Positions 1-7,147 are shown, counted from the first letter of the stretch. The stretch is DNA of 27,524 bases from a bacterium (GCA_021820025.1 JAKAEF010000003.1:1-27524); one strand, 5' to 3'. Notes: generated from the letters alone by a model not told the origin. Numbers and translations are program-made.

Positions 1-362
1 ATTTTATTTAATCTATGAATTTCATCAATAAATAAAATATCTCCCTTTTCTAAATTGGTTAAAATAGCTGCTAAATCTCCTGCCCTTTCTATTGCAGGAC
101 CAGATGTTACCCGAATATTACTTCCCATTTCCTTTGCAATTAAATGAGAGAGTGTTGTTTTCCCTAAGCCTGGTGGACCATACAACAAAACATGTTCTAC
201 TGCTTCTTTTCGCTTTTTGGCAGCTGTTATTGCAATTTGCAGAGATTCTTTTACTTGTGTCTGACCATGAAATTCATTCCAGCTTGCAGCACGAAGACTG
301 GTAAATAAAATTTCTTCTTCCGGATTACTTTCTAATGTAGTTTTGACAATTGATTCATCCAT
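1..362 (-). CDS. ruvB: Holliday junction branch-migration helicase RuvB (partial, N-terminal part)
   Basis: This is the N-terminal 120 residues of RuvB; the rest lies beyond the left edge. RuvB is the AAA+ motor that, with RuvA, drives branch migration of Holliday junctions. On the minus strand the translation starts MDESIVKTTLES and shows the Walker A motif GPPGLGKTTL, followed by ERAGDLAAILTNLEKGDILF and the Walker B motif DEIHRLNK at the edge. The arrangement of these motifs is that of RuvB rather than another AAA+ protein. The ATG lies one base after the ruvA stop (TAG-T-ATG), so the two genes are co-transcribed and probably translationally coupled. A weak GGAAAG sits just before the start and is one of the few Shine-Dalgarno-like strings in the window. 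Confidence 0.95.
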   Translation of the reverse strand, partial: MDESIVKTTLESNPEEEILFTSLRAASWNEFHGQTQVKESLQIAITAAKKRKEAVEHVLLYGPPGLGKTTLSHLIAKEMGSNIRVTSGPAIERAGDLAAILTNLEKGDILFIDEIHRLNK

Positions 363-363
363 A

Positions 364-939
364 CTACTTTCCTAAATATTTAAGTGCAAGTTTTATTTTT
401 GTAGAGGTATCTGTTGTTTTTTCACTAACTGCTTTTACTGCTTCATCTATTTCTTTTTGCGAAAAACCAAATCCTTTTAATGCTTGTGTTACTTCTGTTT
501 CTGCAATCGCATTTACGTTATTTAAATCAAGTTCTGCTAAGCTTCCTAATTTTCCTTTTAATTCAATGATTAATTTTTGTGCATTTTTTGTTCCAAGTCG
601 TGGAACACCGGTAAAAAATTTAACATCTGCTTTTTGAATTGCAGATAATATTTGCTCTCGTGTTCCAACAGTAAAAATTCCTATTGCTGTTTTGGGTCCA
701 ACGCCCGATACACCTAAAAATGCTTCAAATAGTTGTAAATCTTCATAACTTTCAAATCCATATAATTCCAAAATATCTTCTCTAACATGCGTATAGGTAA
801 AAACTTTTAGAGAATCACCAACATGATATTTCTGCAGAATTAGTTGTGGAACATGTACTCTATAGCCAACATCATGCACATTAATAACAATTGTTGCTGC
901 ATGGAAAAGTTCTATGACTCCTTGAAGACTTCCTATCAT
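364..939 (-). CDS. ruvA: Holliday junction DNA-binding protein RuvA
   Basis: RuvA binds the four-way junction as a tetramer and loads RuvB rings. The 191-residue product is of normal family length. It has the N-terminal OB-fold (MIGSLQGVIEL, then VHDVGYRVHVP), the central helix-hairpin-helix block with GVSGVGPKTAIGIF near residues 75-90, and a C-terminal helical domain (ALKGFGFSQKEIDEAV) that contacts RuvB. It is followed after one base by ruvB. A promoter with TTGCAA and AATAAT lies just upstream, so ruvAB can be expressed apart from ruvC and the methyltransferase gene. Confidence 0.97.
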   Translation of the reverse strand: MIGSLQGVIELFHAATIVINVHDVGYRVHVPQLILQKYHVGDSLKVFTYTHVREDILELYGFESYEDLQLFEAFLGVSGVGPKTAIGIFTVGTREQILSAIQKADVKFFTGVPRLGTKNAQKLIIELKGKLGSLAELDLNNVNAIAETEVTQALKGFGFSQKEIDEAVKAVSEKTTDTSTKIKLALKYLGK

Positions 940-944
940 AAAGT

Positions 945-973
945 ATTATTGATCGTAGCAGAAAAATTTGCAA
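945..973 (-). promoter_or_regulatory. Predicted ruvA promoter
   Basis: Read on the minus strand, TTGCAA (973-968), a 17-bp spacer and AATAAT (950-945) end 5 nt before the ruvA ATG. A transcript would start at about the start codon, giving a leaderless mRNA. Inferred by eye from sigma-70-like consensus and spacing. Confidence 0.5.
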
Positions 974-987
974 ATGCCAAATAACAA

Positions 988-1572
988 TTACCAAACAAAA
1001 GGAATAAACATTTTTGTACGACTTTTATACTTTTTATATGCATCTCCAAAATAATTTATTAATAATTTTTCTTCTCTTTTTGCTTGGATATAAAATGGGA
1101 ATATCATAACAAGAAAAGAAAGGAATAATAAACTTTGAGCAACAAGTTCTGCACCAATTAAGACAAAAAATAATCCAATATAAATTGGGTGTCTAATATA
1201 TTTATATATTCCCGTTGTTGTAAGTGTTTGTTTTTGCTTTATTTGATATTCAAATCCATGTATCCAATTTGCTCCTAGTGCATTTCTTGCAGAAATTGAA
1301 ACGCTAAACCCTGTAATTAATAGAACAAATCCTATCATCTGTGCAAGGAAAGCATATGAATTTGAGATTGAAAAGACATTCCACCCAGCAATTTGAATAC
1401 CAATAATAACTAAGGAAGCCCAATTGCTTGTAGCTCTAAGAAAAAAAATAAAAAAATTTGTTTTTTTTGTTTTTGGTTTTTCCTGTTGGGCTTTTTTGGA
1501 AAGAAGGAACCAATATCCAAAAAGAGTACAAAATATAACCAGAGAAAGTCCTCTTATAACAAAATTGAACAT
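988..1572 (-). CDS. Isoprenylcysteine carboxyl methyltransferase / PEMT-family membrane methyltransferase
   Basis: This 194-residue integral membrane protein has about five hydrophobic segments. Its C-terminal half carries the family signature GIYKYIRHPIYIGLFF (about 122-137) and the terminal E-E-K-L-L-x-x-x-F-G-x-x-Y-x-x-Y block ending IPFVW. These motifs belong to the ICMT/PEMT superfamily, which uses SAM to methylate lipids or lipid-linked or isoprenoid substrates at the membrane. Bacterial members are mostly uncharacterised, so the substrate is unknown. The gene starts 3 nt after the ruvC stop and sits between ruvC and ruvAB, so it is probably co-transcribed with ruvC. No Shine-Dalgarno is evident. 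The position gives no clear functional link to recombination. Confidence 0.75.
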   Translation of the reverse strand: MFNFVIRGLSLVIFCTLFGYWFLLSKKAQQEKPKTKKTNFFIFFLRATSNWASLVIIGIQIAGWNVFSISNSYAFLAQMIGFVLLITGFSVSISARNALGANWIHGFEYQIKQKQTLTTTGIYKYIRHPIYIGLFFVLIGAELVAQSLLFLSFLVMIFPFYIQAKREEKLLINYFGDAYKKYKSRTKMFIPFVW

Positions 1573-1575
1573 ATT

Positions 1576-2052
1576 CTATGCAAACTTTTTTGAAAACGCA
1601 TGGGTTAATGCAATTGCTAAAGCATCTGCTGTGTCATCCGGTTTTGGAATTTTTTCTAAATGTAAAATTGTTTTAACCATATGCCCTACTTGATTTTTCT
1701 CCGCCCTGCCATATCCAGTCAAGGACATTTTTACCTGTGGTGGTGTGTAAATGCCAACTGGCAGACTATGCTGAGCTGCGGCAAGTAATATGACTCCCCT
1801 TGCCTGCCCTACCACAAATGCAGTTTTGACGTTTTTGTTAAAAAATAGCTCTTCTATAGATACTGTCTGCGGTTTGTATTCTTTTATTAAATTTGTTATT
1901 TCATCATGAAGGGCAAAAAGTCGGCCTCCTACTTCTGAATTAGGCTCTGTTTCTATACATCCAAAGCCAATTGCCTTTATCTTAGAACCTTGTGTTTCTA
2001 TAACTCCCCACCCTGTTCTGCCAATACCAGGATCTATGCCTAGAATACGCAT
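1576..2052 (-). CDS. ruvC: Crossover junction endodeoxyribonuclease RuvC
   Basis: RuvC is the dimeric Holliday-junction resolvase that cuts after RuvAB branch migration. The 158-residue protein begins MRILGIDPGIGRTGWGVIE, and all four acidic metal ligands of the RNase-H-like fold can be placed: D7, E67 (in SIEELFFNKN), D140 and D143 (in DDTADALAIALTHAF). The motif PPQVKMSLTGYGRAEKNQV is the usual DNA-contacting region. It is the first gene of a ruvC-methyltransferase-ruvA-ruvB run. Its promoter overlaps the divergent rplY promoter region. Confidence 0.97.
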   Translation of the reverse strand: MRILGIDPGIGRTGWGVIETQGSKIKAIGFGCIETEPNSEVGGRLFALHDEITNLIKEYKPQTVSIEELFFNKNVKTAFVVGQARGVILLAAAQHSLPVGIYTPPQVKMSLTGYGRAEKNQVGHMVKTILHLEKIPKPDDTADALAIALTHAFSKKFA

Positions 2053-2058
2053 GAGACT

Positions 2059-2067
2059 ATGCTAGCA
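2059..2067 (-). promoter_or_regulatory. Predicted extended -10 promoter of ruvC
   Basis: On the minus strand TGC-TAGCAT is an extended -10 whose hexamer ends 6 nt before the ruvC ATG. The hexamer matches consensus at four of six positions; the TGn extension compensates for the lack of a clear -35. It faces the rplY promoter, whose -35 is only 10 bp away. Confidence 0.45.
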
Positions 2068-2076
2068 GAATCGCGT

Positions 2077-2106
2077 TTGCAAAGAAAGCAGGCTTTAGGG
2101 TATAAT
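2077..2106 (+). promoter_or_regulatory. Predicted rplY promoter giving a leaderless mRNA
   Basis: TTGCAA (2077-2082), an 18-bp spacer and a perfect TATAAT (2101-2106) precede the ATG at 2113 by 6 nt. Transcription starting about 7 bp after the -10 would begin at the A of the start codon. This also shows that the upstream in-frame ATG at 2059 cannot be the start. The -10 lies inside the inverted repeat GGGTA-taa-TACCC (2098-2110), a possible operator. Confidence 0.65.
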
Positions 2107-2112
2107 ACCCTC

Positions 2113-2817
2113 ATGCAATCAGTAGTTTTAAAGGTAGAAAAACGAGACGTTTTAGGCAAAAAGGTTAAAAAGCTTCGAAAAAGTGGTGTTTTGCCAGCAA
2201 ACGTATACGGAAAAGATGTAGAATCAGTTGCCGTACAGCTTCCAACAAAAGAATTTGAAGCTACTTTTAAACAAACAGGAGAAACAGGTCTTATTGAACT
2301 CCATATTGGATCAGATAAGAAGCCAGTCCTTATTCACAACGTACAATATGACTATGTTACCCACGAACCAGTTCATGCTGATTTTTACCAAGTAAATCTT
2401 AAAGAGAAAATTAAAACTATGGTGCCTGTCGTCTTAGTTGGTGAACCAAAAGCAGTATCTGAAAAACTTGGTTTGCTAATGCACTTAATGAACGAAGTTG
2501 AAGTTGAAGCTTTACCAACTGATCTTCCAGAAAAAATTGAAGTCGATGTAACTAATATGGCAGCTGTTGATGACCAAATTACCGTTTCTGACCTTAAAAA
2601 ACCAGCAGGCGTTGAAATTTTAACAGATGGCGGCGAATTAATCGCAAAGATTGGTGAATTAGTATCTAAAGAAGCAGAAGCCCAAGCAGCAGCCGAACAA
2701 GCAGCTCAGGCAGAAGCAAAAGCTGAAGGTGCAGAAGGCGAAACAGCAGAAGCAGCTGCAGCAACTGAAGAAGCAAAGGCACCAGCAGAAGCTCCAAAAG
2801 AAGAAGCTAAAAAATAA
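2113..2817 (+). CDS. rplY: 50S ribosomal protein L25 (CTC/TL5 form)
   Basis: L25 binds 5S rRNA in the large subunit. The 234-residue product has the N-terminal L25 domain (starting MQSVVLKVEKRDVLGKKVKK, with SGVLPANVYGK) and the longer C-terminal beta domain of the CTC/TL5 group, seen in AVSEKLGLLMHLMNEVEVEALPTDLP and the following block. The last 50 or so residues are an Ala/Glu/Lys-rich tail, probably disordered. The start at 2113 is chosen because homologues begin at MxxxxLKVExR and because the -10 hexamer ends 6 nt before it; the in-frame ATG at 2059 lies upstream of the promoter. The gene is convergent with the small TPR gene, with a 49-nt gap containing no strong terminator. Confidence 0.95.
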   Translation: MQSVVLKVEKRDVLGKKVKKLRKSGVLPANVYGKDVESVAVQLPTKEFEATFKQTGETGLIELHIGSDKKPVLIHNVQYDYVTHEPVHADFYQVNLKEKIKTMVPVVLVGEPKAVSEKLGLLMHLMNEVEVEALPTDLPEKIEVDVTNMAAVDDQITVSDLKKPAGVEILTDGGELIAKIGELVSKEAEAQAAAEQAAQAEAKAEGAEGETAEAAAATEEAKAPAEAPKEEAKK

Positions 2818-2866
2818 GATCCGTTTTCCTCTAGAAAATATTCCTTTTTATTCGTGGACTACTCTT

Positions 2867-3349
2867 TTATTTATGGGTAATAATAAATCCCTTTAGCTTT
2901 AATGCGGGAAGATAATTTGGATCTAAAATAAGTGCCTTTTCTACGTATATATTTGCTTGTTTCATATTTCCCAGCCTATACTCTTCTATTGCCATTTCTA
3001 GATAAATGTCTCGATCTCCTGGATATTTATTAGATAAATCTTGTAAATATTGTATATGATTTTCAACCGATTCTCTTTGCTTGTTAATTGCCTCCGCTTG
3101 CTCTACATATTTTCCAAGTCCTATACCTATTAAAAGGATACCAAGTAACGCTAACACATTAACCACATGTAGCCAAAAGCGTCTTTCGGAGATAATTCGG
3201 TAAATATTCGGTAATTGTCGTTTTTTGGCTTGCTTTATTGCCGCAACTTCCTTTTCTATCTTAATTTCTTTTTTAGCTTCTTTTTTTGACTGTTTTTTTG
3301 TTGATTTTGTTTGTTTTGATTGTTTTTTTATGTTCTTAAACTTTACCAT
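2867..3349 (-). CDS. Small membrane-anchored TPR protein, lysine-rich N-terminus
   Basis: This 160-residue protein has three parts. Residues 1 to about 45 are very rich in Lys and Gln (KKQSKQTKSTKKQSKKEAKK). One transmembrane helix follows at about 60-80 (VVNVLALLGILLIGIGLG). The C-terminal half holds about two TPR-like helical pairs (NKYPGDRDIYLEMAIEEYRLGNMKQANIYVEKALILDPNYLPAL). The positive N-terminus should stay in the cytoplasm with the TPRs outside, which suggests an envelope scaffold; that is inference. No specific family was recognised. The extended -10 TGG-TATGAT ends 6 nt before the ATG. It lies downstream of valS, separated by 33 nt. Confidence 0.7.
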   Translation of the reverse strand: MVKFKNIKKQSKQTKSTKKQSKKEAKKEIKIEKEVAAIKQAKKRQLPNIYRIISERRFWLHVVNVLALLGILLIGIGLGKYVEQAEAINKQRESVENHIQYLQDLSNKYPGDRDIYLEMAIEEYRLGNMKQANIYVEKALILDPNYLPALKLKGFIITHK

Positions 3350-3355
3350 AGTAGT

Positions 3356-3364
3356 ATCATACCA
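3356..3364 (-). promoter_or_regulatory. Predicted extended -10 promoter of the small TPR gene
   Basis: On the minus strand TGG-TATGAT forms an extended -10 whose hexamer ends 6 nt before the ATG at 3349. No good -35 is visible, as is common with extended -10 elements. It lies in the 33-nt gap after valS. Confidence 0.5.
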
Positions 3365-3382
3365 GTTTTTACTTTGAACTAG

Positions 3383-5650
3383 TTACTTTGGCCAAGAAGA
3401 AATGATAAGTGCCGTTTTTTCCGCTTCTTTTGGATATAACCGTTGATAAATCTCCTCTGTTACAAATGGCATAAATGGATGCAGAAGCTTAAGACAATCT
3501 CTAAAAACTTGATCATACAATATTGTTAAGGATTGTTTTTTATTTGAACTGACTTTTACATATTCAAGAAATTTGTCAGCTACTGTATGCCAAATAAATT
3601 CATATAACAACTCTGCAGCTAAATTAAACTGATAGGCATCTATAAATTTCGTTATATCTTTTATCAGGCCTTGAGTTTTAGTCACCATTTCTAAGTCTTC
3701 ACCTTCTGCAGCTGGATGTTTCATTTCTTCTGTTAATGATAGTCCACTTTCTTTTACTTGCATTTCAATAAACCTTGCCATATTCCACAATTTATTTGTG
3801 AATTTTCTTGAGGCATCAAGTTTGCCATAGCTCATTGCCTGATCATTGCCAAGTCCAGTTCCGTAAACAAGTGCAAATCTAACGGCATCTGCTCCATATT
3901 GGGTAACTAACTCTAATGGATTCACAACATTACCCTTTGATTTACTCATTTTTTTACCATAGGGATCATTCACCAATCCGTGTAAAACAACATCTTTAAA
4001 TGGAACTGTATTTTTAATTTTTTCTAAATCTGTTTCATGCTTCCCATTTGCAATATACAAACCAAGCATTAACATTCTGGATACCCATGCCCGTAAAATG
4101 TCATATCCAGTTTCCATAACAGAAGTAGGATAAAACTTTTCAAAATCTCCTTTTTGTGCAGTTTTTAATGTTACATATGGCCACTGACCTGATGAAAACC
4201 ACGTATCAAATGTGTCTGTTTCTGGAAGATATGTTTTTCCTTTTTCTTTTTGCTCTTCAAAAACTATTTTTGCTGTAATTGGTGCAATAACCTTTTGCAA
4301 CCCAGTAACAATTTCTTCTACTGAGAATCCTTTGTCTATCATTTCTTTAAGAGTTCCTTTTTGTAATTCTCTTTTACTATCAATAAAAGAAACAGAAAAA
4401 TCCTCAGAATTTACAACTTCATACCAAACGGGAATTTGAATCCCCCATACATTTTGTCGAGAAATATTCCAATCCCGAAGTCCTGCATACCATTGTTTTA
4501 AAATATGGACAAAGTTTTCAGGATAGATTTTTGTAAATCCATTGTCTACGGCTTTAATTGCATTTTCAATTAATGGTCCGACCTTTACGTACCATTGTTC
4601 AAGTGGTAACGGCTCTAAAACTGTTTTACACTTATAGCAAACTCCAATTCTCGAAACATACTTTTCATCAACTTTCTCAATAAGACCTTTTTTGTTCATC
4701 TCCTCAACAACTGCAACTCGAGCTTGTTTTACATATAATCCTTCAAATTTTCCTGCATAATGATTTAATTTCCCATCAAAACCAATTACTTGCTTCATCG
4801 GTAAATTATGTCTTTTTCCTGTTTCATAATCTGCAAAATCATGAGCCGGTGTAATTTTGACAACTCCTGTTCCAAATGTTGGATCAACAGATTCATCTGC
4901 AATAACTTTAATTTTTGATTTTCCTAAAACATCTTCAATTTCTAATTCTTTCCCAATATATTGCTGGTAGCGTTTATCATCTGGATGAACCGCAACAGCA
5001 GTATCTCCAAACTTTGTTTCAGGTCTTGTGGTAGCCAAAGTTAATGGACCATATTTTATATAGTAAAGTGGGTTTACTTTTTCTTCATGCACCACTTCTA
5101 AGTCAGAGAAGCTCGTTCCATCTCTTGTGCAATAGTTAACAAGTCGGTAATCACGATACACCAGCTTATCATCATACATTTTTCTAAAGGTTTGTTTTAC
5201 AATTTCTACAATATCTGGATCTAACGTGAATTTTTCGCGTGTCCAATCTAAAGAAAAACCAAGACGACGAAGCTGGTTTTCTATTCCTCCCCTATTCTCT
5301 CCCACATACTTCCAAATCATGTCATACAGTTCTTGTCTATTAAAATCAAATCGGGATTTTCCTTCTTGCTGTAATTTTTTTTCAAAAACAAATTGAGTTT
5401 CTGTGCCAGCATGATCAGTTCCAGGCAACCACAATGCTGCCTCCCCTTTCATTCGGTGATACCTGATTAAAATATCTTCAATGACAAACATGGCATGACC
5501 AAAGTGCAAATCTCCATTTGCATTGGGAGGAGGCAAAATAATACAGTAAGGCTTGCCATCAGGATGCACTTCAGGTTTAAAATACCCTTTTTCTTCCCAC
5601 TCTTTATAAATTTTTTCTTCAACTAATGAATGTTCGTAGATTTTGTCCAT
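3383..5650 (-). CDS. valS: Valyl-tRNA synthetase, compact form
   Basis: This class I synthetase charges tRNA-Val. The 755-residue protein has the HIGH-type motif PPPNANGDLHFGHAM (HFGH at 49-52), the CP1 editing domain (LATTRPETKFGDTAVAVHP, then GTGVVKITPAHD), RDWNISRQNVWGIQIP, the DTFDTWFSSGQWP block and the KMSKS loop (GKKMSKSKGNVVNP, about residue 565-575). A C-x-x-C pair occurs in VCYKCKTVLEPLP. The anticodon-binding helical domain ends at LLHPFMPFVTEEIYQRLYP followed by IISSWPK and stop. Typical bacterial ValRS continues for over 100 residues into a coiled-coil arm; here it is absent. A promoter with ATGACA and TAAAAT ends 6 nt before the ATG. Confidence 0.95.
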   Translation of the reverse strand: MDKIYEHSLVEEKIYKEWEEKGYFKPEVHPDGKPYCIILPPPNANGDLHFGHAMFVIEDILIRYHRMKGEAALWLPGTDHAGTETQFVFEKKLQQEGKSRFDFNRQELYDMIWKYVGENRGGIENQLRRLGFSLDWTREKFTLDPDIVEIVKQTFRKMYDDKLVYRDYRLVNYCTRDGTSFSDLEVVHEEKVNPLYYIKYGPLTLATTRPETKFGDTAVAVHPDDKRYQQYIGKELEIEDVLGKSKIKVIADESVDPTFGTGVVKITPAHDFADYETGKRHNLPMKQVIGFDGKLNHYAGKFEGLYVKQARVAVVEEMNKKGLIEKVDEKYVSRIGVCYKCKTVLEPLPLEQWYVKVGPLIENAIKAVDNGFTKIYPENFVHILKQWYAGLRDWNISRQNVWGIQIPVWYEVVNSEDFSVSFIDSKRELQKGTLKEMIDKGFSVEEIVTGLQKVIAPITAKIVFEEQKEKGKTYLPETDTFDTWFSSGQWPYVTLKTAQKGDFEKFYPTSVMETGYDILRAWVSRMLMLGLYIANGKHETDLEKIKNTVPFKDVVLHGLVNDPYGKKMSKSKGNVVNPLELVTQYGADAVRFALVYGTGLGNDQAMSYGKLDASRKFTNKLWNMARFIEMQVKESGLSLTEEMKHPAAEGEDLEMVTKTQGLIKDITKFIDAYQFNLAAELLYEFIWHTVADKFLEYVKVSSNKKQSLTILYDQVFRDCLKLLHPFMPFVTEEIYQRLYPKEAEKTALIISSWPK

Positions 5651-5656
5651 GGTTGG

Positions 5657-5686
5657 ATTTTACCATATTCACAGATTAGCTGTCAT
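5657..5686 (-). promoter_or_regulatory. Predicted valS promoter
   Basis: On the minus strand, ATGACA (5686-5681), an 18-bp spacer and TAAAAT (5662-5657) end 6 nt before the valS ATG. Both hexamers match consensus at five of six positions. It predicts a leaderless transcript. Confidence 0.6.
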
Positions 5687-5703
5687 TGGGGCCATTTTTA
5701 CAT

Positions 5704-7011
5704 TTATGCAGCAACGAGTTTATATCCACGGGTTCTAACAGTAATAATTTCATAAGGGCTTTTCTGTTTTTTTAATTTTCCTCTTACTCGTGCAACAAGT
5801 CGGTCAATTGACCAATCTGAAACTCCATACTCTTTATATTCTGGCCATACAATTTCTATAATTTTTTCTCTTTCACAGATATCTCCTGTGTGTTCTTTGA
5901 GCAGTGAAAAAAGCATATGCTCTTTTTTACTCATATCTACATCTGAGGAATCCTTTGTTGTTCCTTTTTTTTGCACATATAATGCAAATATTGGATTAAA
6001 TAACCGAATCCCTTCTTTATCTTCAATCACCATTCCTGTTTCCCATAAATATGTTCCTAGCTGTCTTTCTTCATCTGTTAATTCTTCTTTTTGAACAATT
6101 TTTGGGAGAATTTCCTGCTCATCTTGTGTTAAACTTTCCCATAATTCTTCTCCTAAAAGCATAATCCGTTCATCATTCTCTATATGCTTTATAAAAGCAG
6201 CTTTTGTAATTTTTTCTTCTCGTTGTTCCATTTTTTGCAAAATAACAAGATATGTTTGTAAATACTGTAAATGTCCTCCTGAATAAGTGACCATGGAGTC
6301 CATTATTTCATCAGAAAGAGAAATATCATAATAAGAAGCATATGCTCGAAGAATTACTTTTATATCTTCATCCTTAACCGGCTTTATATATATAGTATCA
6401 AAGAAAATAGCAAACGATTTTTTATCAAAAGCAGAAGGAGCTAATTGAGAAAGAGTTCTAAAATTAGTAAATACATAGACCAACTTGTCATCTGTTGCAT
6501 CTCGTAAGCTTTGCAAGTTATGAAAAAATTCTAATGAAACTGATTCTTTAATACGATCAAAACGAGAGAAAAATATTGTGGGATACACATTATGCTTAAC
6601 AAGATACTGCAATGATTCCCTTACACCATCGTATGTTAAAAAAATATCTCCCGATTGAATACAACGCAGGAAAATTGCTGATAATTTATCTTTAATCCCT
6701 TTTTCCAGGTCGCTTGCATCAACTGCATCAACAATTCTTTTTAATGTTAACCTCCAAAAAGAGAAAAGTTCTCGCTCTATAAGATCATTTAAATCAACAA
6801 AAATAAACAGTCCCTGTTCTCCATTGGAAAGATATTTATCCTGAAGGCTTTTGTGTGAGAAGAAAAAACGAAGGAGGTTGTTAATACCTACCCGCTTCAT
6901 GCCAATAAGCTCAATGGAATGACGAAAACGTAGTTTTTCGCCTATGACGTCTATTTCTTCTTCCCGAAAACTCGATGCATATTGAGATTCAATAGCATTG
7001 TTTACTGTCAT
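5704..7011 (-). CDS. Transcriptional regulator: degenerate AAA/STAND-like ATPase domain plus OmpR/PhoB-type winged helix
   Basis: This 435-residue protein joins an N-terminal region (about 20-290) shaped like an AAA/STAND P-loop domain to a C-terminal DNA-binding winged helix of the Trans_reg_C (OmpR/PhoB) family at about 359-435 (FSLLKEHTGDICEREKIIEIVW, DWSIDRLVARVRGKLKK, IITVRTRGYKLV). The P-loop position reads GMKRVGINN (37-45) and lacks the Lys and Ser/Thr of a working Walker A, so nucleotide binding may be lost or altered. There is no receiver domain, so it is not a classical response regulator. It is transcribed divergently from the glycosyltransferase gene; the shared 136-nt gap contains direct repeats with the spacing used by PhoB-type helices. 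That context makes it the likely local regulator. Confidence 0.75.
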   Translation of the reverse strand: MTVNNAIESQYASSFREEEIDVIGEKLRFRHSIELIGMKRVGINNLLRFFFSHKSLQDKYLSNGEQGLFIFVDLNDLIERELFSFWRLTLKRIVDAVDASDLEKGIKDKLSAIFLRCIQSGDIFLTYDGVRESLQYLVKHNVYPTIFFSRFDRIKESVSLEFFHNLQSLRDATDDKLVYVFTNFRTLSQLAPSAFDKKSFAIFFDTIYIKPVKDEDIKVILRAYASYYDISLSDEIMDSMVTYSGGHLQYLQTYLVILQKMEQREEKITKAAFIKHIENDERIMLLGEELWESLTQDEQEILPKIVQKEELTDEERQLGTYLWETGMVIEDKEGIRLFNPIFALYVQKKGTTKDSSDVDMSKKEHMLFSLLKEHTGDICEREKIIEIVWPEYKEYGVSDWSIDRLVARVRGKLKKQKSPYEIITVRTRGYKLVAA

Positions 7012-7020
7012 ATGTGCCCT

Positions 7021-7049
7021 ATTATACCTATTTTCTATTCATGAAGCAA
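7021..7049 (-). promoter_or_regulatory. Predicted promoter of the winged-helix regulator
   Basis: On the minus strand, TTGCTT (7049-7044), a 17-bp spacer and a perfect TATAAT (7026-7021) end 9 nt before the ATG at 7011. The predicted 5' leader is only about 3 nt. It is back to back with the glycosyltransferase promoter. Confidence 0.6.
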
Positions 7050-7073
7050 AATATAGCCTATAGATAGCCTCGA

Positions 7074-7113
7074 CTGTCAGGATATTGTCAGATTTGAGGC
7101 ATTTAGGTGTCAA
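7074..7113 (+). promoter_or_regulatory. Phased direct repeats, PhoB-box-like operator
   Basis: Three heptamers in the same orientation occur at 7074 (CTGTCAG), 7085 (TTGTCAG) and 7107 (GTGTCAA). Their starts are 11 and 22 bp apart, that is one and two helical turns. OmpR/PhoB-type winged helices bind heptamer repeats with an 11-bp period (the Escherichia coli pho box uses CTGTCAT). The last copy overlaps the place where the glycosyltransferase promoter should have a -35 but does not, as in activator-dependent promoters. A related pair occurs before gdhA. Confidence 0.55.
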
Positions 7114-7133
7114 GTTAAAAAGCCTGTATTTAA

Positions 7134-7139
7134 TATAAT
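7134..7139 (+). promoter_or_regulatory. Predicted -10 of the glycosyltransferase operon, weak -35
   Basis: A perfect TATAAT ends 8 nt before the ATG at 7148, so the 5' leader would be 1-2 nt. At 17 bp upstream the sequence is CAAGTT, a poor -35, and the third TGTCA repeat overlaps it. This arrangement fits an activated promoter. Confidence 0.6.
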
Positions 7140-7147
7140 AGTCTCCT

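Noticed and set aside
2059..2112. In-frame ATG upstream as the rplY start
   Set aside because: It lies upstream of the rplY promoter hexamers and would add 18 residues not found in L25 proteins.
2650..2814. Repetitive GCAGAAGC-like stretch at the end of rplY as a DNA repeat
   Set aside because: It encodes an Ala/Glu low-complexity tail common in CTC-type L25; the similarity follows from codon repetition.
2824..2838. TTTTC-ctcta-GAAAA hairpin between rplY and the small TPR gene
   Set aside because: The stem is five AT-rich pairs with no proper U-tract geometry, too weak to call a terminator.
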